22,723 nt of DNA from a virus. Positions 3,730 to 12,244 of the stretch are shown in pieces. Where the stretch lies: IMG/VR virus record IMGVR_UViG_3300022752_000416, positions 1 through 22,723 of that record. One strand, written 5' to 3'. Within the stretch, counting starts at the first letter, position 1; every line of letters starts with the position of its first letter. A program made the position numbers and the translations under genes. The notes beneath the pieces were generated by a model that worked only from the letters and a program-made list of their open reading frames with translations, did no database searches and had not been told where the DNA came from.

Positions 3730-5862
3730 TCCAGAACCATATGGTTGCATATTGCTACCAATACCGCCACCAGTGAATCCACCAAGACCAGCGGCTCGTG
3801 ATCGAGCCTCACCTTGACGGCGTAATTGCATTATCAAATCGTTTAATGCTTGTGGTTCACGCGATAACAGAATCTGGCCCATTTGATTACGCACCGGCTC
3901 TGGCGTGCTGATCCTGTTAGCCAGGCCAACCGCTGATGTAATCATGCCTGGCACATTACCACTTACGACAGACTGACCGGCAGCCATAGCAGGAGCGATA
4001 TCTAGGTCAGACATACCAGCCAGGCGTGCTGCAGTCTGCGATCCACGGCCAGCAGACTCCAGACCTTTCAGTCGTGCCTCTTGGGCTACAGCAGCAGCAA
4101 ACTTACGGTAGTCGCCTTCAAATACAGCTTTCAGGCGTTCCTGAGTAGCTGGCTCCTTCCACATCTTTAACAAAGACGTTTGACCGGCCTCTGTGCCTGT
4201 CTTTTGGCGTAATGACTGCAACGCACCAATGCGGAATGCATCAATCTCTGATCCAGACAACGTACCAAGTTCCTGCTTGAAGTTGACAATGTCGCCCGTC
4301 ATGGCCTTGCGACCGAGTTCTGCTGCATCCATCATCTGCGACGGTCCTGCCCACTTCTCTAGTGCCTGCTGATATGCTGACTTTCCTCCTAGCTTGGGAG
4401 ACTTGTCAACCAGGAAACTGGTCAAGTTGACACGAATATCGTCAATGGCACGCGCTTGGTTGCCGCTGCCTGATTGCTTGGCTGATTGTGCCGCGTCATA
4501 CAGAGACTGCTTGACAGAATCTAGCACCGTCATTGGTACGACATCGCCTTTTTTAAGGTTGCCAAGATTAATCTCTTGGCCTGTCTGCCTGCGGAACAAT
4601 GTCTCAGCGCCACCCTGCAAGTCTTTAGACTTTTGCAGCAGATTGAGCAGATTGTCATCAACCGTCACGCTGGCATTTTCAATGGCCTGGTAAAAAGGTC
4701 GAGACTCAGTTTTGCGCAATGTATTGAATGCATCCAGACTTTGCTGGAACTGAGCGCCTTGCGTACCCATAGCCTCGTCAGCAGCAGATACCAAGCGCCC
4801 TGCACGTCCTGCCTGGCGCTCACGAATAGCACGCTCCAGTGCCTGCTTAGTCTCACCAGGCAACGTCGCTAGCGTATCCAACAATCCGCGTACGTTAGCG
4901 CCTCCAACATCAGCTATACGCGCCTCTGGTCCCAACTTACCCATCCGCGCCTGTGACATGGTTAGTGCGCTTTGCAATAGGTCTGGTGGCGTGTCGCGCA
5001 GCAAAGCCTCGGCAACCTTTTGCTGGGCGTAGCGTGATGCTGCCGTGTCAGATACCCGCGCCATGACTTGCCTACCACCAGCTCCAAGTACGGCCATCAC
5101 CGGCTGGCTTACAGGGCCAAGTACGCCACCAATGGCTGCACTTTTTAGCGCGTCCTGGGTGATCTGTCCCATATCCTCACCAGTTGAAGATCCTGCGCCA
5201 CCTACCAAGCCATATCCAACGCCAGAAGTACCAGCCTGCACCATGCGCTGACCCATACCCATAGTCTGACCAGCGGCAGGAGCACCAGCTAGGTATCTGC
5301 CTATGCCTTGGATATTAGCTGCTACTCTCGGAGCCACTGCCTCAACGCCAGACACAATTGGACGTGCAGCAGCACCAATTGCTCTGCTTGTTAGGTTGGA
5401 CATTGCCAATGGTAAAGATGCTGCACCTTGCAACCCAGCAGATAACCAGGGACTTTCCTTCATGTAGGACTCAGTTGCACCGCGCACAACGTCGCGCTGC
5501 TGCTGGTATGCCTGGCTTAATGGGATATTCTGCTGGTACGCAAGCAGAGGTGCAGCAACTGCACCAGCCAACTCATCAAAATAACCAAGCGTCGGGCCTT
5601 GCATTGCCGTGACAATGGCCCTCTCTGTAGTGGACTTCTGAGCGCCCTGCTCATACGATGGTGACCTACGCTCCAAGATTGACTTGACAATCTCAGGCGC
5701 AGCGTAATTGCTTTCCATTGCGGTAGTTACTTGCGGTCCAATATTGGGCTGCGTCTGCAAAAACTGAGCAATTTCTTGATCGTTGTAACCAGCTTTTTTG
5801 GCCTCTAAGATCTGAGCATTTAGATCTTTCCACTCATCCCATCCTGATTTTTCGCCAGCCAT
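3715..5862 (-). CDS. Large internal virion (ejection-type) protein, 715 residues
   Basis: ATG 5862 follows GAGGAG at seven bases and overlaps the upstream stop (TAATG). The N-terminus (MAGEKSGWDEWKDLNAQILE) leads a helical region containing a short motif AGYNDQEIAQFLQTQ. The centre is Ala/Gly-rich and amphipathic (residues about 150-260, with GAASLPLAMSN and VGYGLVGGAGSS), as in proteins that insert into membranes. The rest is long helical sequence with many Gln and Arg, ending in a Gly-rich tail. No lytic transglycosylase motif is evident. As the last of three large Ala-rich proteins at the end of the structural block it matches the ejection proteins of podoviruses, which leave the capsid and form a channel for DNA across the cell envelope. 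The specific role is inferred from position and composition. Confidence 0.68.
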   Translation of the reverse strand: MAGEKSGWDEWKDLNAQILEAKKAGYNDQEIAQFLQTQPNIGPQVTTAMESNYAAPEIVKSILERRSPSYEQGAQKSTTERAIVTAMQGPTLGYFDELAGAVAAPLLAYQQNIPLSQAYQQQRDVVRGATESYMKESPWLSAGLQGAASLPLAMSNLTSRAIGAAARPIVSGVEAVAPRVAANIQGIGRYLAGAPAAGQTMGMGQRMVQAGTSGVGYGLVGGAGSSTGEDMGQITQDALKSAAIGGVLGPVSQPVMAVLGAGGRQVMARVSDTAASRYAQQKVAEALLRDTPPDLLQSALTMSQARMGKLGPEARIADVGGANVRGLLDTLATLPGETKQALERAIRERQAGRAGRLVSAADEAMGTQGAQFQQSLDAFNTLRKTESRPFYQAIENASVTVDDNLLNLLQKSKDLQGGAETLFRRQTGQEINLGNLKKGDVVPMTVLDSVKQSLYDAAQSAKQSGSGNQARAIDDIRVNLTSFLVDKSPKLGGKSAYQQALEKWAGPSQMMDAAELGRKAMTGDIVNFKQELGTLSGSEIDAFRIGALQSLRQKTGTEAGQTSLLKMWKEPATQERLKAVFEGDYRKFAAAVAQEARLKGLESAGRGSQTAARLAGMSDLDIAPAMAAGQSVVSGNVPGMITSAVGLANRISTPEPVRNQMGQILLSREPQALNDLIMQLRRQGEARSRAAGLGGFTGGGIGSNMQPYGSGLLGD

Positions 5863-7778
5863 TATGGTGCTCCTCTAGGCTTAATGATTGAATTTAACGG
5901 TGGTCGTTTATCAGCACCTGGTGCTGTTGATGGCGTGGATGTAAACACTGGAGCATTTGCTCCAAGTGCTGTATTGGCATCAATCTCATACTTTTTCCCG
6001 AATAATGCATATTCACCGCGTTTTACGTTATATGCATTGGCAGATGCGTTGTACAACTCATTTGCAAGAGAGCCAAAATCATTACGTTGACTAGGTGTAA
6101 GTAAAGTTCCCTTCTTCCACATATCAACGTAGTTAGTCAGGCGATCCATTTTCCCGCTAGCAGCCATAGCAATTCCCAATTCAGACTCACGCACTACTGA
6201 TCCAGGATCAAGCAGTTTCATAATCTTGGTTGCTGCCGCCACATCACCGATAGGATTCTCTTTTTTGAGTGATTCTGTAACTTGCGAGAATGCACTCTTC
6301 ATGCTCTGGAATTCTTTGTATACAGGCTCGTTGGTAAATTCCTTCTTCAAGTCAAACTCGTTTTTAAATCCTTTTTCTCCAGTGTTGAGTGATACGCTAG
6401 TAGCACCTGACTTGCGATAGTCTTTAAGTGCAGCAATACCAGGAGCGCCTGTTCCAGCCAATGATTCACCACCAACATATTCAAGATTAGTCACTTCAGA
6501 TGATGGTGCGTTATATTGCGATACGCCTTCAAGTATTTTGCTTGTCCCGTCGTTGAAGTACTGAACCATCTTAGGCAGTCCACCACGCATTTCCATTCGT
6601 GGCTGCCCTTCTGGCTTGGCTACTTCAGCAAGTCCTGATACAGGCTTAAATGTCCCGTCGTTGAAGTACTGAACCATTTGCACCTTACCATCAACCAGTT
6701 TCTGCTCTGGCTTACCTTCTGGCTTTGCCGCTGGAGCCGGACCTCTGTATGGAATAGGTTCACCCGACTTTAGGCGAATGTAGTAGTTGCCGTCTTCGGC
6801 TCTATATGGTTCACCTTGAGTTTCCTGCTGTGGTCTAGCTTTCTCTGCCAAAGTAGCGTAGGCCGTTGCCTTTGCAGTGTCGCCAGCTTGAGCCGCAATG
6901 TTTGATGCGTTCATATATCTGTTGTACAGCAGATCTGCCTGGCTCATAGGTACAGCAGCACTAGGAGTACCAATCATGGCAGCGCGTGCCACTGTAGGGC
7001 CAGCCGGTAAACCTGGTGCATTGATAGCTTGATCTGGAGTAATCGCAGCACCAGGCATAACCGCACCGCCATCTCCAACCAACGCACCACTGATGCGTGC
7101 CTCAATGTCGCGCGCACGCTTGTACTCTTCCATCTTCTGTTTCATCGCCATGCTCTGTAGCAGATTCTGCTGCGCTGCCGTGTAGCCCTTCTGACCAGCA
7201 CCATAAGCCTCACCAAGCGCCTGCCCTAGTCCTACAGGCGTGCGGCTCGGACCTGATGCCGCAAGCAGTTGCATGGCCGCTGCCATTACGCCCTGGTTCT
7301 GTAGCTGCGCTCGTTGCTCTGGCGTCATGTACTCGTCCAGCGCGGATGCACCGCCAAACATATCACCCAGAAGGCCGAGTGTGCGCTGTGGTGCTGCTCC
7401 AGCTTCTTGTGCTGGCTCTGCTTGTGCTGCGACATCCTCCGGTGCAACCATAGCACGATAGTTAGGATTGTCCTGAGCCATCCTATCTTCAATGACAACA
7501 GGCGCTCTTGATGGCCCAATTTGCGGATTAAAACGCAGTTGCGGCACATCGCCCATCAGCCCCGCGCTAGGAGTGAAGTCTCCCATCTGGGTAGGAACGT
7601 AGGGTCCAAAATTGTTGAGATATAAACTCTCAGGACCTTTCCCTCGCGACATAAATCTAGTCGGTGGACGGGCGTTCTGATTGAACCTTGTGGCTCCAAC
7701 TCCGCTGCCAAGGTAGTATTGGCTTAATGGGTTAACTGAATATTGATCACCATAATAGAAATCTGACAATGTTGCCAT
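5862..7778 (-). CDS. Internal virion (ejection-type) protein with DPGSVVRESE motif, 638 residues
   Basis: The start is ATG 7778, eleven codons past the end of the preceding gene's stop region, with AAGGGG six bases upstream; an upstream ATG at 7862 would lie well inside the preceding gene. Residues about 150-230 (MTPEQRAQLQNQGVMAAAMQ, then LGQALGEAYGAGQKGYTAAQ) form the Ala/Gln-rich helical region common to such proteins. Near residue 540 lies KIMKLLDPGSVVRESELGIA, a motif I associate with virion proteins of many podoviruses. Two copies of MVQYFNDGT (about residues 370-410) are encoded by an exact 27-base repeat. No catalytic domain is visible. It lies between two other Ala-rich structural genes, with coupled starts on both sides. 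Assignment as a DNA-ejection protein is by family resemblance. Confidence 0.68.
   Translation of the reverse strand: MATLSDFYYGDQYSVNPLSQYYLGSGVGATRFNQNARPPTRFMSRGKGPESLYLNNFGPYVPTQMGDFTPSAGLMGDVPQLRFNPQIGPSRAPVVIEDRMAQDNPNYRAMVAPEDVAAQAEPAQEAGAAPQRTLGLLGDMFGGASALDEYMTPEQRAQLQNQGVMAAAMQLLAASGPSRTPVGLGQALGEAYGAGQKGYTAAQQNLLQSMAMKQKMEEYKRARDIEARISGALVGDGGAVMPGAAITPDQAINAPGLPAGPTVARAAMIGTPSAAVPMSQADLLYNRYMNASNIAAQAGDTAKATAYATLAEKARPQQETQGEPYRAEDGNYYIRLKSGEPIPYRGPAPAAKPEGKPEQKLVDGKVQMVQYFNDGTFKPVSGLAEVAKPEGQPRMEMRGGLPKMVQYFNDGTSKILEGVSQYNAPSSEVTNLEYVGGESLAGTGAPGIAALKDYRKSGATSVSLNTGEKGFKNEFDLKKEFTNEPVYKEFQSMKSAFSQVTESLKKENPIGDVAAATKIMKLLDPGSVVRESELGIAMAASGKMDRLTNYVDMWKKGTLLTPSQRNDFGSLANELYNASANAYNVKRGEYALFGKKYEIDANTALGANAPVFTSTPSTAPGADKRPPLNSIIKPRGAP
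6543..6677. repeat. Exact 27-base direct repeat inside an ejection protein gene
   Basis: The same 27 bases, beginning TGTCCCGTCGTTGAAGTACT, occur at 6543-6569 and 6651-6677. The copies are 108 bases (36 codons) apart, in the same frame, and encode MVQYFNDGT twice. The sequence between them also looks related (KPEG...K/R and M/L...KMVQ), which suggests a recent in-frame duplication of about 36 codons in a linker region. Confidence 0.9.
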
Positions 7779-7788
7779 TCTGTTCCCC

Positions 7789-8910
7789 TTATCCAAAGTA
7801 TCCAAGCAGACCACCAATGCCAGCACCGATTGGTCCACCGAACTGATAACCGGCAGCAGCACCGCCCAAAGCGCCAGCAGTCTGGTTTCGGTAGTACGGC
7901 TGCGTCTGAGTCATGCCCAGGTTAGGCAATTGACCAGAAAGAGCGCCAGAGGCAACGCCAAACTTCTCCAGACCGATGTTGCGCAGGGCATCCATCTGAG
8001 CCTGCTCCAGCGCCTGACGCGCACCGCCAGCTTGCATTGCAGCTTGCGCACCACTCATGCGCAGACCCTGCTGCTGCGCTCCCAGGTTGCCCAATTGGTT
8101 TGCAGCGCCAAGCCTAAACTGAGCGCCAGCAAGTCCTGTGCTTTGATTTGCCAGTGCAGCCTGCTGCGCAAGGCTTGCATTGAATTGAGCCATTGCATTT
8201 CTAGATGCTGCATTTGACAGTTGAGCCTGATTCATCGCACCAGCACCAAACTGTGATGCAGATGTACGTTGCGCAGCATTCTGCATTGCAGCCTGCTGCT
8301 GTCGTGCAAGGTCTTGCTGTTGCGCGTTCATTGCACTGTTGTACGCCTGCTCATTCAGTTGGGCTAACAACTTTCCAGCCTCAGTGCCAAACCCAATGTT
8401 TGTCTGCGCCTCTGCAACTCCTTGGCGTGATCCACCAAATGCTTTTGCAGCACCGGCTTGCTGTGCAATTTGTCTTACGGCATTCTGCCGACCAATCTCC
8501 AAATCAGCCAGCGTGTTCCTTGTTACGTTTTGCGTGTAAGGATTCATGTACTGACCGATGTCAGCCATGTTGGCTTGTGCCGCAGTAACGTCACTTGCCC
8601 CGTAACCAGTTGCACCAGACATTGCTGCTCGTCCACCACCAAACCCTCCAACCATCTGCGGTTGGTATGCTCCGGCCATACCAGTTTGATATGCAGCCTG
8701 GTCAACTGAACCAATGCCAGGACCACCAAGTCCTGTATTGACTAATTCCTGCTCACCCGCCGTGTACAGCGGATTGAATCCGGCAAATTGCCGTACCGGT
8801 AATGCACCGGCAACGCTCTGACCCTGCTGAATGTTGGCTAGATAAGCAGCCTTCAGATCAGGGTCAATGGATGTGGTGCTAGTGCTAGTCCCGCCGCCGC
8901 CTTTAGACAT
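7789..8910 (-). CDS. Ala/Gln/Gly-rich internal virion protein, 373 residues
   Basis: ATG 8910 follows AAGGAG at seven bases. The N-terminus MSKGGGGTSTSTTSIDPDLK is flexible. At about residue 120 is YMNPYTQNVTRNTLADLEIG, a motif seen in putative ejection proteins of many phages. Residues 140-310 are Ala/Gln-rich helices (for example NAQQQDLARQQQAAMQNAAQ). The last 30 residues (GALGGAAAGYQFGGPIGAGI then GGLLGYFG) are a glycine-zipper-like hydrophobic stretch able to span a membrane. Composition and location match the small first component of a podovirus ejection channel, comparable in position to T7 gp14, though no sequence homology to T7 is claimed. Its stop lies in the ribosome binding region of the next gene. 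Confidence 0.7.
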   Translation of the reverse strand: MSKGGGGTSTSTTSIDPDLKAAYLANIQQGQSVAGALPVRQFAGFNPLYTAGEQELVNTGLGGPGIGSVDQAAYQTGMAGAYQPQMVGGFGGGRAAMSGATGYGASDVTAAQANMADIGQYMNPYTQNVTRNTLADLEIGRQNAVRQIAQQAGAAKAFGGSRQGVAEAQTNIGFGTEAGKLLAQLNEQAYNSAMNAQQQDLARQQQAAMQNAAQRTSASQFGAGAMNQAQLSNAASRNAMAQFNASLAQQAALANQSTGLAGAQFRLGAANQLGNLGAQQQGLRMSGAQAAMQAGGARQALEQAQMDALRNIGLEKFGVASGALSGQLPNLGMTQTQPYYRNQTAGALGGAAAGYQFGGPIGAGIGGLLGYFG

Positions 8911-8921
8911 ATTGTTTCTCC

Positions 8922-10403
8922 TTACATTTCGAGCAAGCCGCGTAGCTTGCCCTTTGAAATCTTGCCCGAGTTGATTAGGTTCATCAACTCAATACCGTAC
9001 TTCTTCACCGCCTTGTCGTTGATGACGTACTCGCCATCTTTCAAAGCGCCGTAACCGTCATCAGGACCAATTGGATTTGGACCTTGCAAGTGCATCATGG
9101 AGACGTGACCGCCTTGGGCAAATCCACCGCGTGTTCCACGGTCACCACCGCCTGATGCGTCACCGTTGTTTCCTCCGGTAGCTGCACCACCGCCGCCTTC
9201 TCCACCACCGCCGTAGCCTCCACCGCCACCATCACGGTTACCGCCACCACCACCGCGTCCTGTGTCTCCAGGGCTGCTGCCTCCAATACCGCCATCACGG
9301 TTACCGCCACCACCGCCACTACCAGCGCCAGGTGCAAGTGATGCTTGAGCAGATGCCTCTCTGCTTGCTTGTGCTTCAGCGGCTCTCTGCGATTGAGCTT
9401 GTGAATCTAATGCCCTTTGCATTGCCTCACCAGCAAGCGTATTTTGGTTTTCTAAATTAATAGTTGGGTTGACGCCCATCTTCTCTAATCTACTGTCGTA
9501 CCATGCATCTGGCCCAACAGCTTTTGAAAACGCGCCTAGCGTAGTCCAGCCGAGCGCATCTTGACCTGCAAGGCTTAAGCTACCTTCAATTGGATTTTTT
9601 CGGTAATAGGCAGCACGCTCCGCTGGCGTTAGCTGAGAAAATGCGCTTGGACCCTCTCTGTCAGCACCACCTCTACCACCACCTCCATCACCGCCAACCA
9701 TTGGCACTGTAGGCTCAACTGGATTCACGATAGGCTGCGGCGTAAAGGTACGCTGGTACGGTGTAAAGCCACCGGTGTAATCGGATGCATAAGGGTTGAA
9801 TCCACCTGATGGCATACCAAAGAACGAAAACGGCTGCGACTGTCCAAATTGAGACATGATCTCAGCGTAACGGTTACGCCCACCAGATGCTGGCGTTGGG
9901 ATATAGGGCATTGGTGCAGACATGTAAGGTTGCCGCCCAGGATAGGAAATTGGAACTCCAGCAGGAGGCGACATAGTGGGATTACTCACACCAGCGTTTC
10001 TAGCTTCAGCAGGGCTGCCATATGCGCGTCCATCTGGGCCATATGTGATTACCGCCGGAGATGCTTCACCCATTGGGTTAAATTGCTGAATTACAGGTGC
10101 AATTGGCTGAGGCGCTGGAGTGTAAGGTTGAATTACAGGTGCAATTGGCTGAGGCGCTGACTGTATATTCGACACGCGCAAATCTGGACCCAGAAACGAA
10201 CCTTCAAAATCTGATTGTGGTAGGGCCGGATTTAGTGGTGTAGCTGCCCGACCATATGGAATAAGTGGAACGTCAACAGGAGGCGACATCGTTGGATTGC
10301 TTACACCAGCGTTTCTAGCTTCAGCAGGACTGCCATACGCCCGTCCATCAGGACCGTACACAAGCACTCCTAAAGAGGGTTCATCTCTACCACCAAGGCT
10401 CAT
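8922..10403 (-). CDS. Gly/Pro-rich virion protein with internal peptide duplications, 493 residues
   Basis: ATG 10403 has AAGGAG seven bases upstream. The N-terminal third is Pro-rich and repetitive: a 27-residue peptide starting YGPDGRAYGSPAEARNAGVS occurs at residues 16-42 and 121-147, and APQPIAPVIQ occurs twice near residue 90. Then follow a helical segment (residues about 250-345) and a Gly-rich region around 350-425 (GAGSGGGGGNRDGG and similar blocks). The C-terminus is a compact domain, GPNPIGPDDGYGALKDGEYV then INDKAVKKYGIELMNLINSG. This ending, an [DG]-G-E-Y/F-V-I-N-x-x-A-V-x-x-x-G-x-x-x-M-N-x-L pattern, is one I associate with phage structural proteins. Role in the virion is not known; its location suggests an accessory or ejection-associated component. 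Confidence 0.65.
   Translation of the reverse strand: MSLGGRDEPSLGVLVYGPDGRAYGSPAEARNAGVSNPTMSPPVDVPLIPYGRAATPLNPALPQSDFEGSFLGPDLRVSNIQSAPQPIAPVIQPYTPAPQPIAPVIQQFNPMGEASPAVITYGPDGRAYGSPAEARNAGVSNPTMSPPAGVPISYPGRQPYMSAPMPYIPTPASGGRNRYAEIMSQFGQSQPFSFFGMPSGGFNPYASDYTGGFTPYQRTFTPQPIVNPVEPTVPMVGGDGGGGRGGADREGPSAFSQLTPAERAAYYRKNPIEGSLSLAGQDALGWTTLGAFSKAVGPDAWYDSRLEKMGVNPTINLENQNTLAGEAMQRALDSQAQSQRAAEAQASREASAQASLAPGAGSGGGGGNRDGGIGGSSPGDTGRGGGGGNRDGGGGGYGGGGEGGGGAATGGNNGDASGGGDRGTRGGFAQGGHVSMMHLQGPNPIGPDDGYGALKDGEYVINDKAVKKYGIELMNLINSGKISKGKLRGLLEM
9963..10358. repeat. Diverged 81-base duplication (9963-10043 and 10278-10358)
   Basis: Two segments 315 bases apart encode the same 27-residue peptide (starting YGPDGRAYGSPAEARNAGVS). 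Comparing them codon by codon I count ten base differences in 81, all silent. Inside the span is a younger exact 31-base repeat at 10087-10117 and 10129-10159 (offset 42 bases, beginning TGAATTACAGGTGCAATTGG) that encodes APQPIAPVIQ twice. Confidence 0.88.
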
Positions 10404-10404
10404 A

Positions 10405-10764
10405 TCACAACTCCTTGCTCAGAATATGCCACTTAGGTTCATATCCCTCATCTGCTAAAAATGTTCTGGCCCAACCCTTACGGCCAGCCAAGGTAACTCG
10501 CGTGCAACCATTCTGCTTTCCCCAAGACTCGATGTGTGGTCGCATCAGCTTGAGTTCATCGAGGTCGCCGCCAGCAAGAAAATAATGCAGATTCTTGAGT
10601 TGCGGATAGACAATGATCTCAGTGATGACTGCGCTATTTGTCCCAGCCCATAGCTGAAACCGTCCTACCTCTACACCCTGCGCAACATCTTGAAGAGTGT
10701 GAGTGCCTTCCGAGTATTCTAAAGCCGCTTGGATGTGTTGTGCCAGCCTCCAGAAATCATCCAT
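10405..10764 (-). CDS. Small GNAT-like protein of the tail gene block, 119 residues
   Basis: The start is ATG 10764, which overlaps the upstream stop by one base (TAATG) and has AGGGA seven bases before it; a frame reaching back to 10815 would add 17 residues lying in the upstream gene. The N-terminus MDDFWRLAQHIQAALEYSEG is helical, followed by strands (ITEIIVYPQLKNLHYFLAGG) and a C-terminal IESWGKQNGCTRVTLAGRKG then WARTFLADEGYEPKWHILSK. The last part follows the arrangement of the C-terminal half of GNAT acetyltransferases (helix, strand, Gly-Arg-x-Gly-Trp, helix, Gly-Tyr, strand). The acetyl-CoA loop is not convincing, so it may be a structural relative without activity. It is commonly found near tail genes in related phages, to my recollection. 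Confidence 0.55.
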   Translation of the reverse strand: MDDFWRLAQHIQAALEYSEGTHTLQDVAQGVEVGRFQLWAGTNSAVITEIIVYPQLKNLHYFLAGGDLDELKLMRPHIESWGKQNGCTRVTLAGRKGWARTFLADEGYEPKWHILSKEL

Positions 10765-12242
10765 TACCGTTTCCCTGCCGTTGTGGCCTCCAGGCGCATC
10801 ACACCAACTCGCCAATCTTGCAGGACGCTCCCTGTAACCTTCATCTTTACTGACCGACCTGTGAACCTGGCATCCGTAGGCGCCTTGGCGCTGAACGGCC
10901 CATAACTTACCTCGTCAGAAGTTGGATACATCCTGGCTGTGAATGAGATGGCGACCTCGCCCAGACTCTGCTCATCAGGAATAACTGATCTCACGGCCAT
11001 CACGTTGTCGCCATTACCAAGTTCAATCGGTCCTGACTGCGCGTAGGGGGAGACTGAGTCATAGGTAAACCCTACCTCGTGGTCGTAGATGTACCCGTCA
11101 GTTCCGACCATCATGGGGTTGACAAATACACCTCGGTCAGTTCCCGCTGTACGCGCCAACAATCCTATAGCCCAATGCCCCTCACGATAGCTATAGGTGA
11201 CATATGAGTCATTCTCGTTTGATGATAGCGACGGGTAGAACCAGGTCACCTCACCAAATGCTGAATTGTGGACGGCGTATACCTTGGATGATTGATTCAG
11301 ATTCATATTGTTGAAAACATAGTCTCCAACATCGCAAGCCATAGGCTTGACAAACCCGTCATATGACCAAAATCCTGATTTACTCATCCACATAGCGGAA
11401 GTATCGATGGCCGCTACTGCCTGCGCCGAGATGACTCCGCATCCGCTGCCAACCTTCTCAAAGCTGTAGACGTAGGGCAGTCCGATGTAGCTGGCGACGT
11501 GCGCGTCAGTGTCAGTGAATAGGATGTTGACGCCACGCACGCGCTTGCCGCACCTGAGATTCCCGACTGATGCTATCTCAAAGTCGCCAGCTTGGTTGGT
11601 AGATGCCGCCGTCCATATCGTGTTGTTCTCCTGATCTGACCACTTCACCAGGCGCGGGTTACCTGACGCGCCCAGGGCGAACATGATGCGCTCACTGGTG
11701 ACCATCACCGCCGCGCAGCTTGTAGGTGCGTTGGTGATTACAGCCGCAAGTGTGGGCGTTGTGAACCCTAGTTGCCACTCGTAAATCTTGCCGTCGGTGC
11801 TGCTGCACGCTGTAAGGTACTCGCCCCAAGTGTCCAGGCTCCAGGTCGTGACAGGGATTGATCCGGTATCAGGTCGCGCAGTGCCATAGGAAAAATCGCC
11901 ATAGGTAGAGTATCCGTATCCGGTTGTCCCTGTAGCGTCAGCAGTTCCAGTGGTGAATCCAGTAGGCGTGATGTCCTTCAAAACACCACTGGCATTCATC
12001 GCGTACAGCTTTGACTGAGTGCCAGCAGCAGCAAAACGGTTTGCGCTGTTGTCACGCCAAGCAATCACACCTCGGCACTTACCCGTCATGGCAGACGTAG
12101 ATTTCTTTCTCCATCCTCCAATGGGTCGCAGGGTATTCTCAAACCATCTCACCAAGTTGGAGTCGTACCAGCGGCCAGCCGACTGATATTCAGTGCCGTT
12201 GCGGTAGACGCCTGGTGGAATTTTTAAGGGGATGAGTGCCAT
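10764..12242 (-). CDS. Probable tail hub/stabilisation protein, 492 residues
   Basis: ATG 12242 lies just after the stop of the C1q-like gene, with only a weak binding site (GGTG five bases before). The N-terminus MALIPLKIPPGVYRNGTEYQ leads SAGRWYDSNLVRWFENTLRP and IGGWRKK, a beginning I associate with tail or stabilisation proteins of podovirus-like phages. The rest is beta-rich with recurrent Trp-containing strands spaced as in a beta-propeller (for example VIAWRDNSANRFAAAGTQSK, KYEWQL-like segments and SKSGFWSYDGFVKPMACDVG). By position it could correspond to the P22 gp10 class of tail plug/stabilisation proteins, but this is by analogy of architecture, not a motif match. No enzyme motif seen. 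Confidence 0.58.
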   Translation of the reverse strand: MALIPLKIPPGVYRNGTEYQSAGRWYDSNLVRWFENTLRPIGGWRKKSTSAMTGKCRGVIAWRDNSANRFAAAGTQSKLYAMNASGVLKDITPTGFTTGTADATGTTGYGYSTYGDFSYGTARPDTGSIPVTTWSLDTWGEYLTACSSTDGKIYEWQLGFTTPTLAAVITNAPTSCAAVMVTSERIMFALGASGNPRLVKWSDQENNTIWTAASTNQAGDFEIASVGNLRCGKRVRGVNILFTDTDAHVASYIGLPYVYSFEKVGSGCGVISAQAVAAIDTSAMWMSKSGFWSYDGFVKPMACDVGDYVFNNMNLNQSSKVYAVHNSAFGEVTWFYPSLSSNENDSYVTYSYREGHWAIGLLARTAGTDRGVFVNPMMVGTDGYIYDHEVGFTYDSVSPYAQSGPIELGNGDNVMAVRSVIPDEQSLGEVAISFTARMYPTSDEVSYGPFSAKAPTDARFTGRSVKMKVTGSVLQDWRVGVMRLEATTAGKR

Positions 12243-12244
12243 GA

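Noticed and set aside
9160-9320. GGCGGT-type repeats resembling a CRISPR or structured element
   Set aside because: The spacing is irregular and explained by Gly codons; there are no equal repeats with unique spacers.
9095-9337. Val/Ala-rich minus frame within the Gly-rich region
   Set aside because: It is the same GC-rich repeat read in another frame; the main frame has a strong start and a conserved-looking C-terminal domain.
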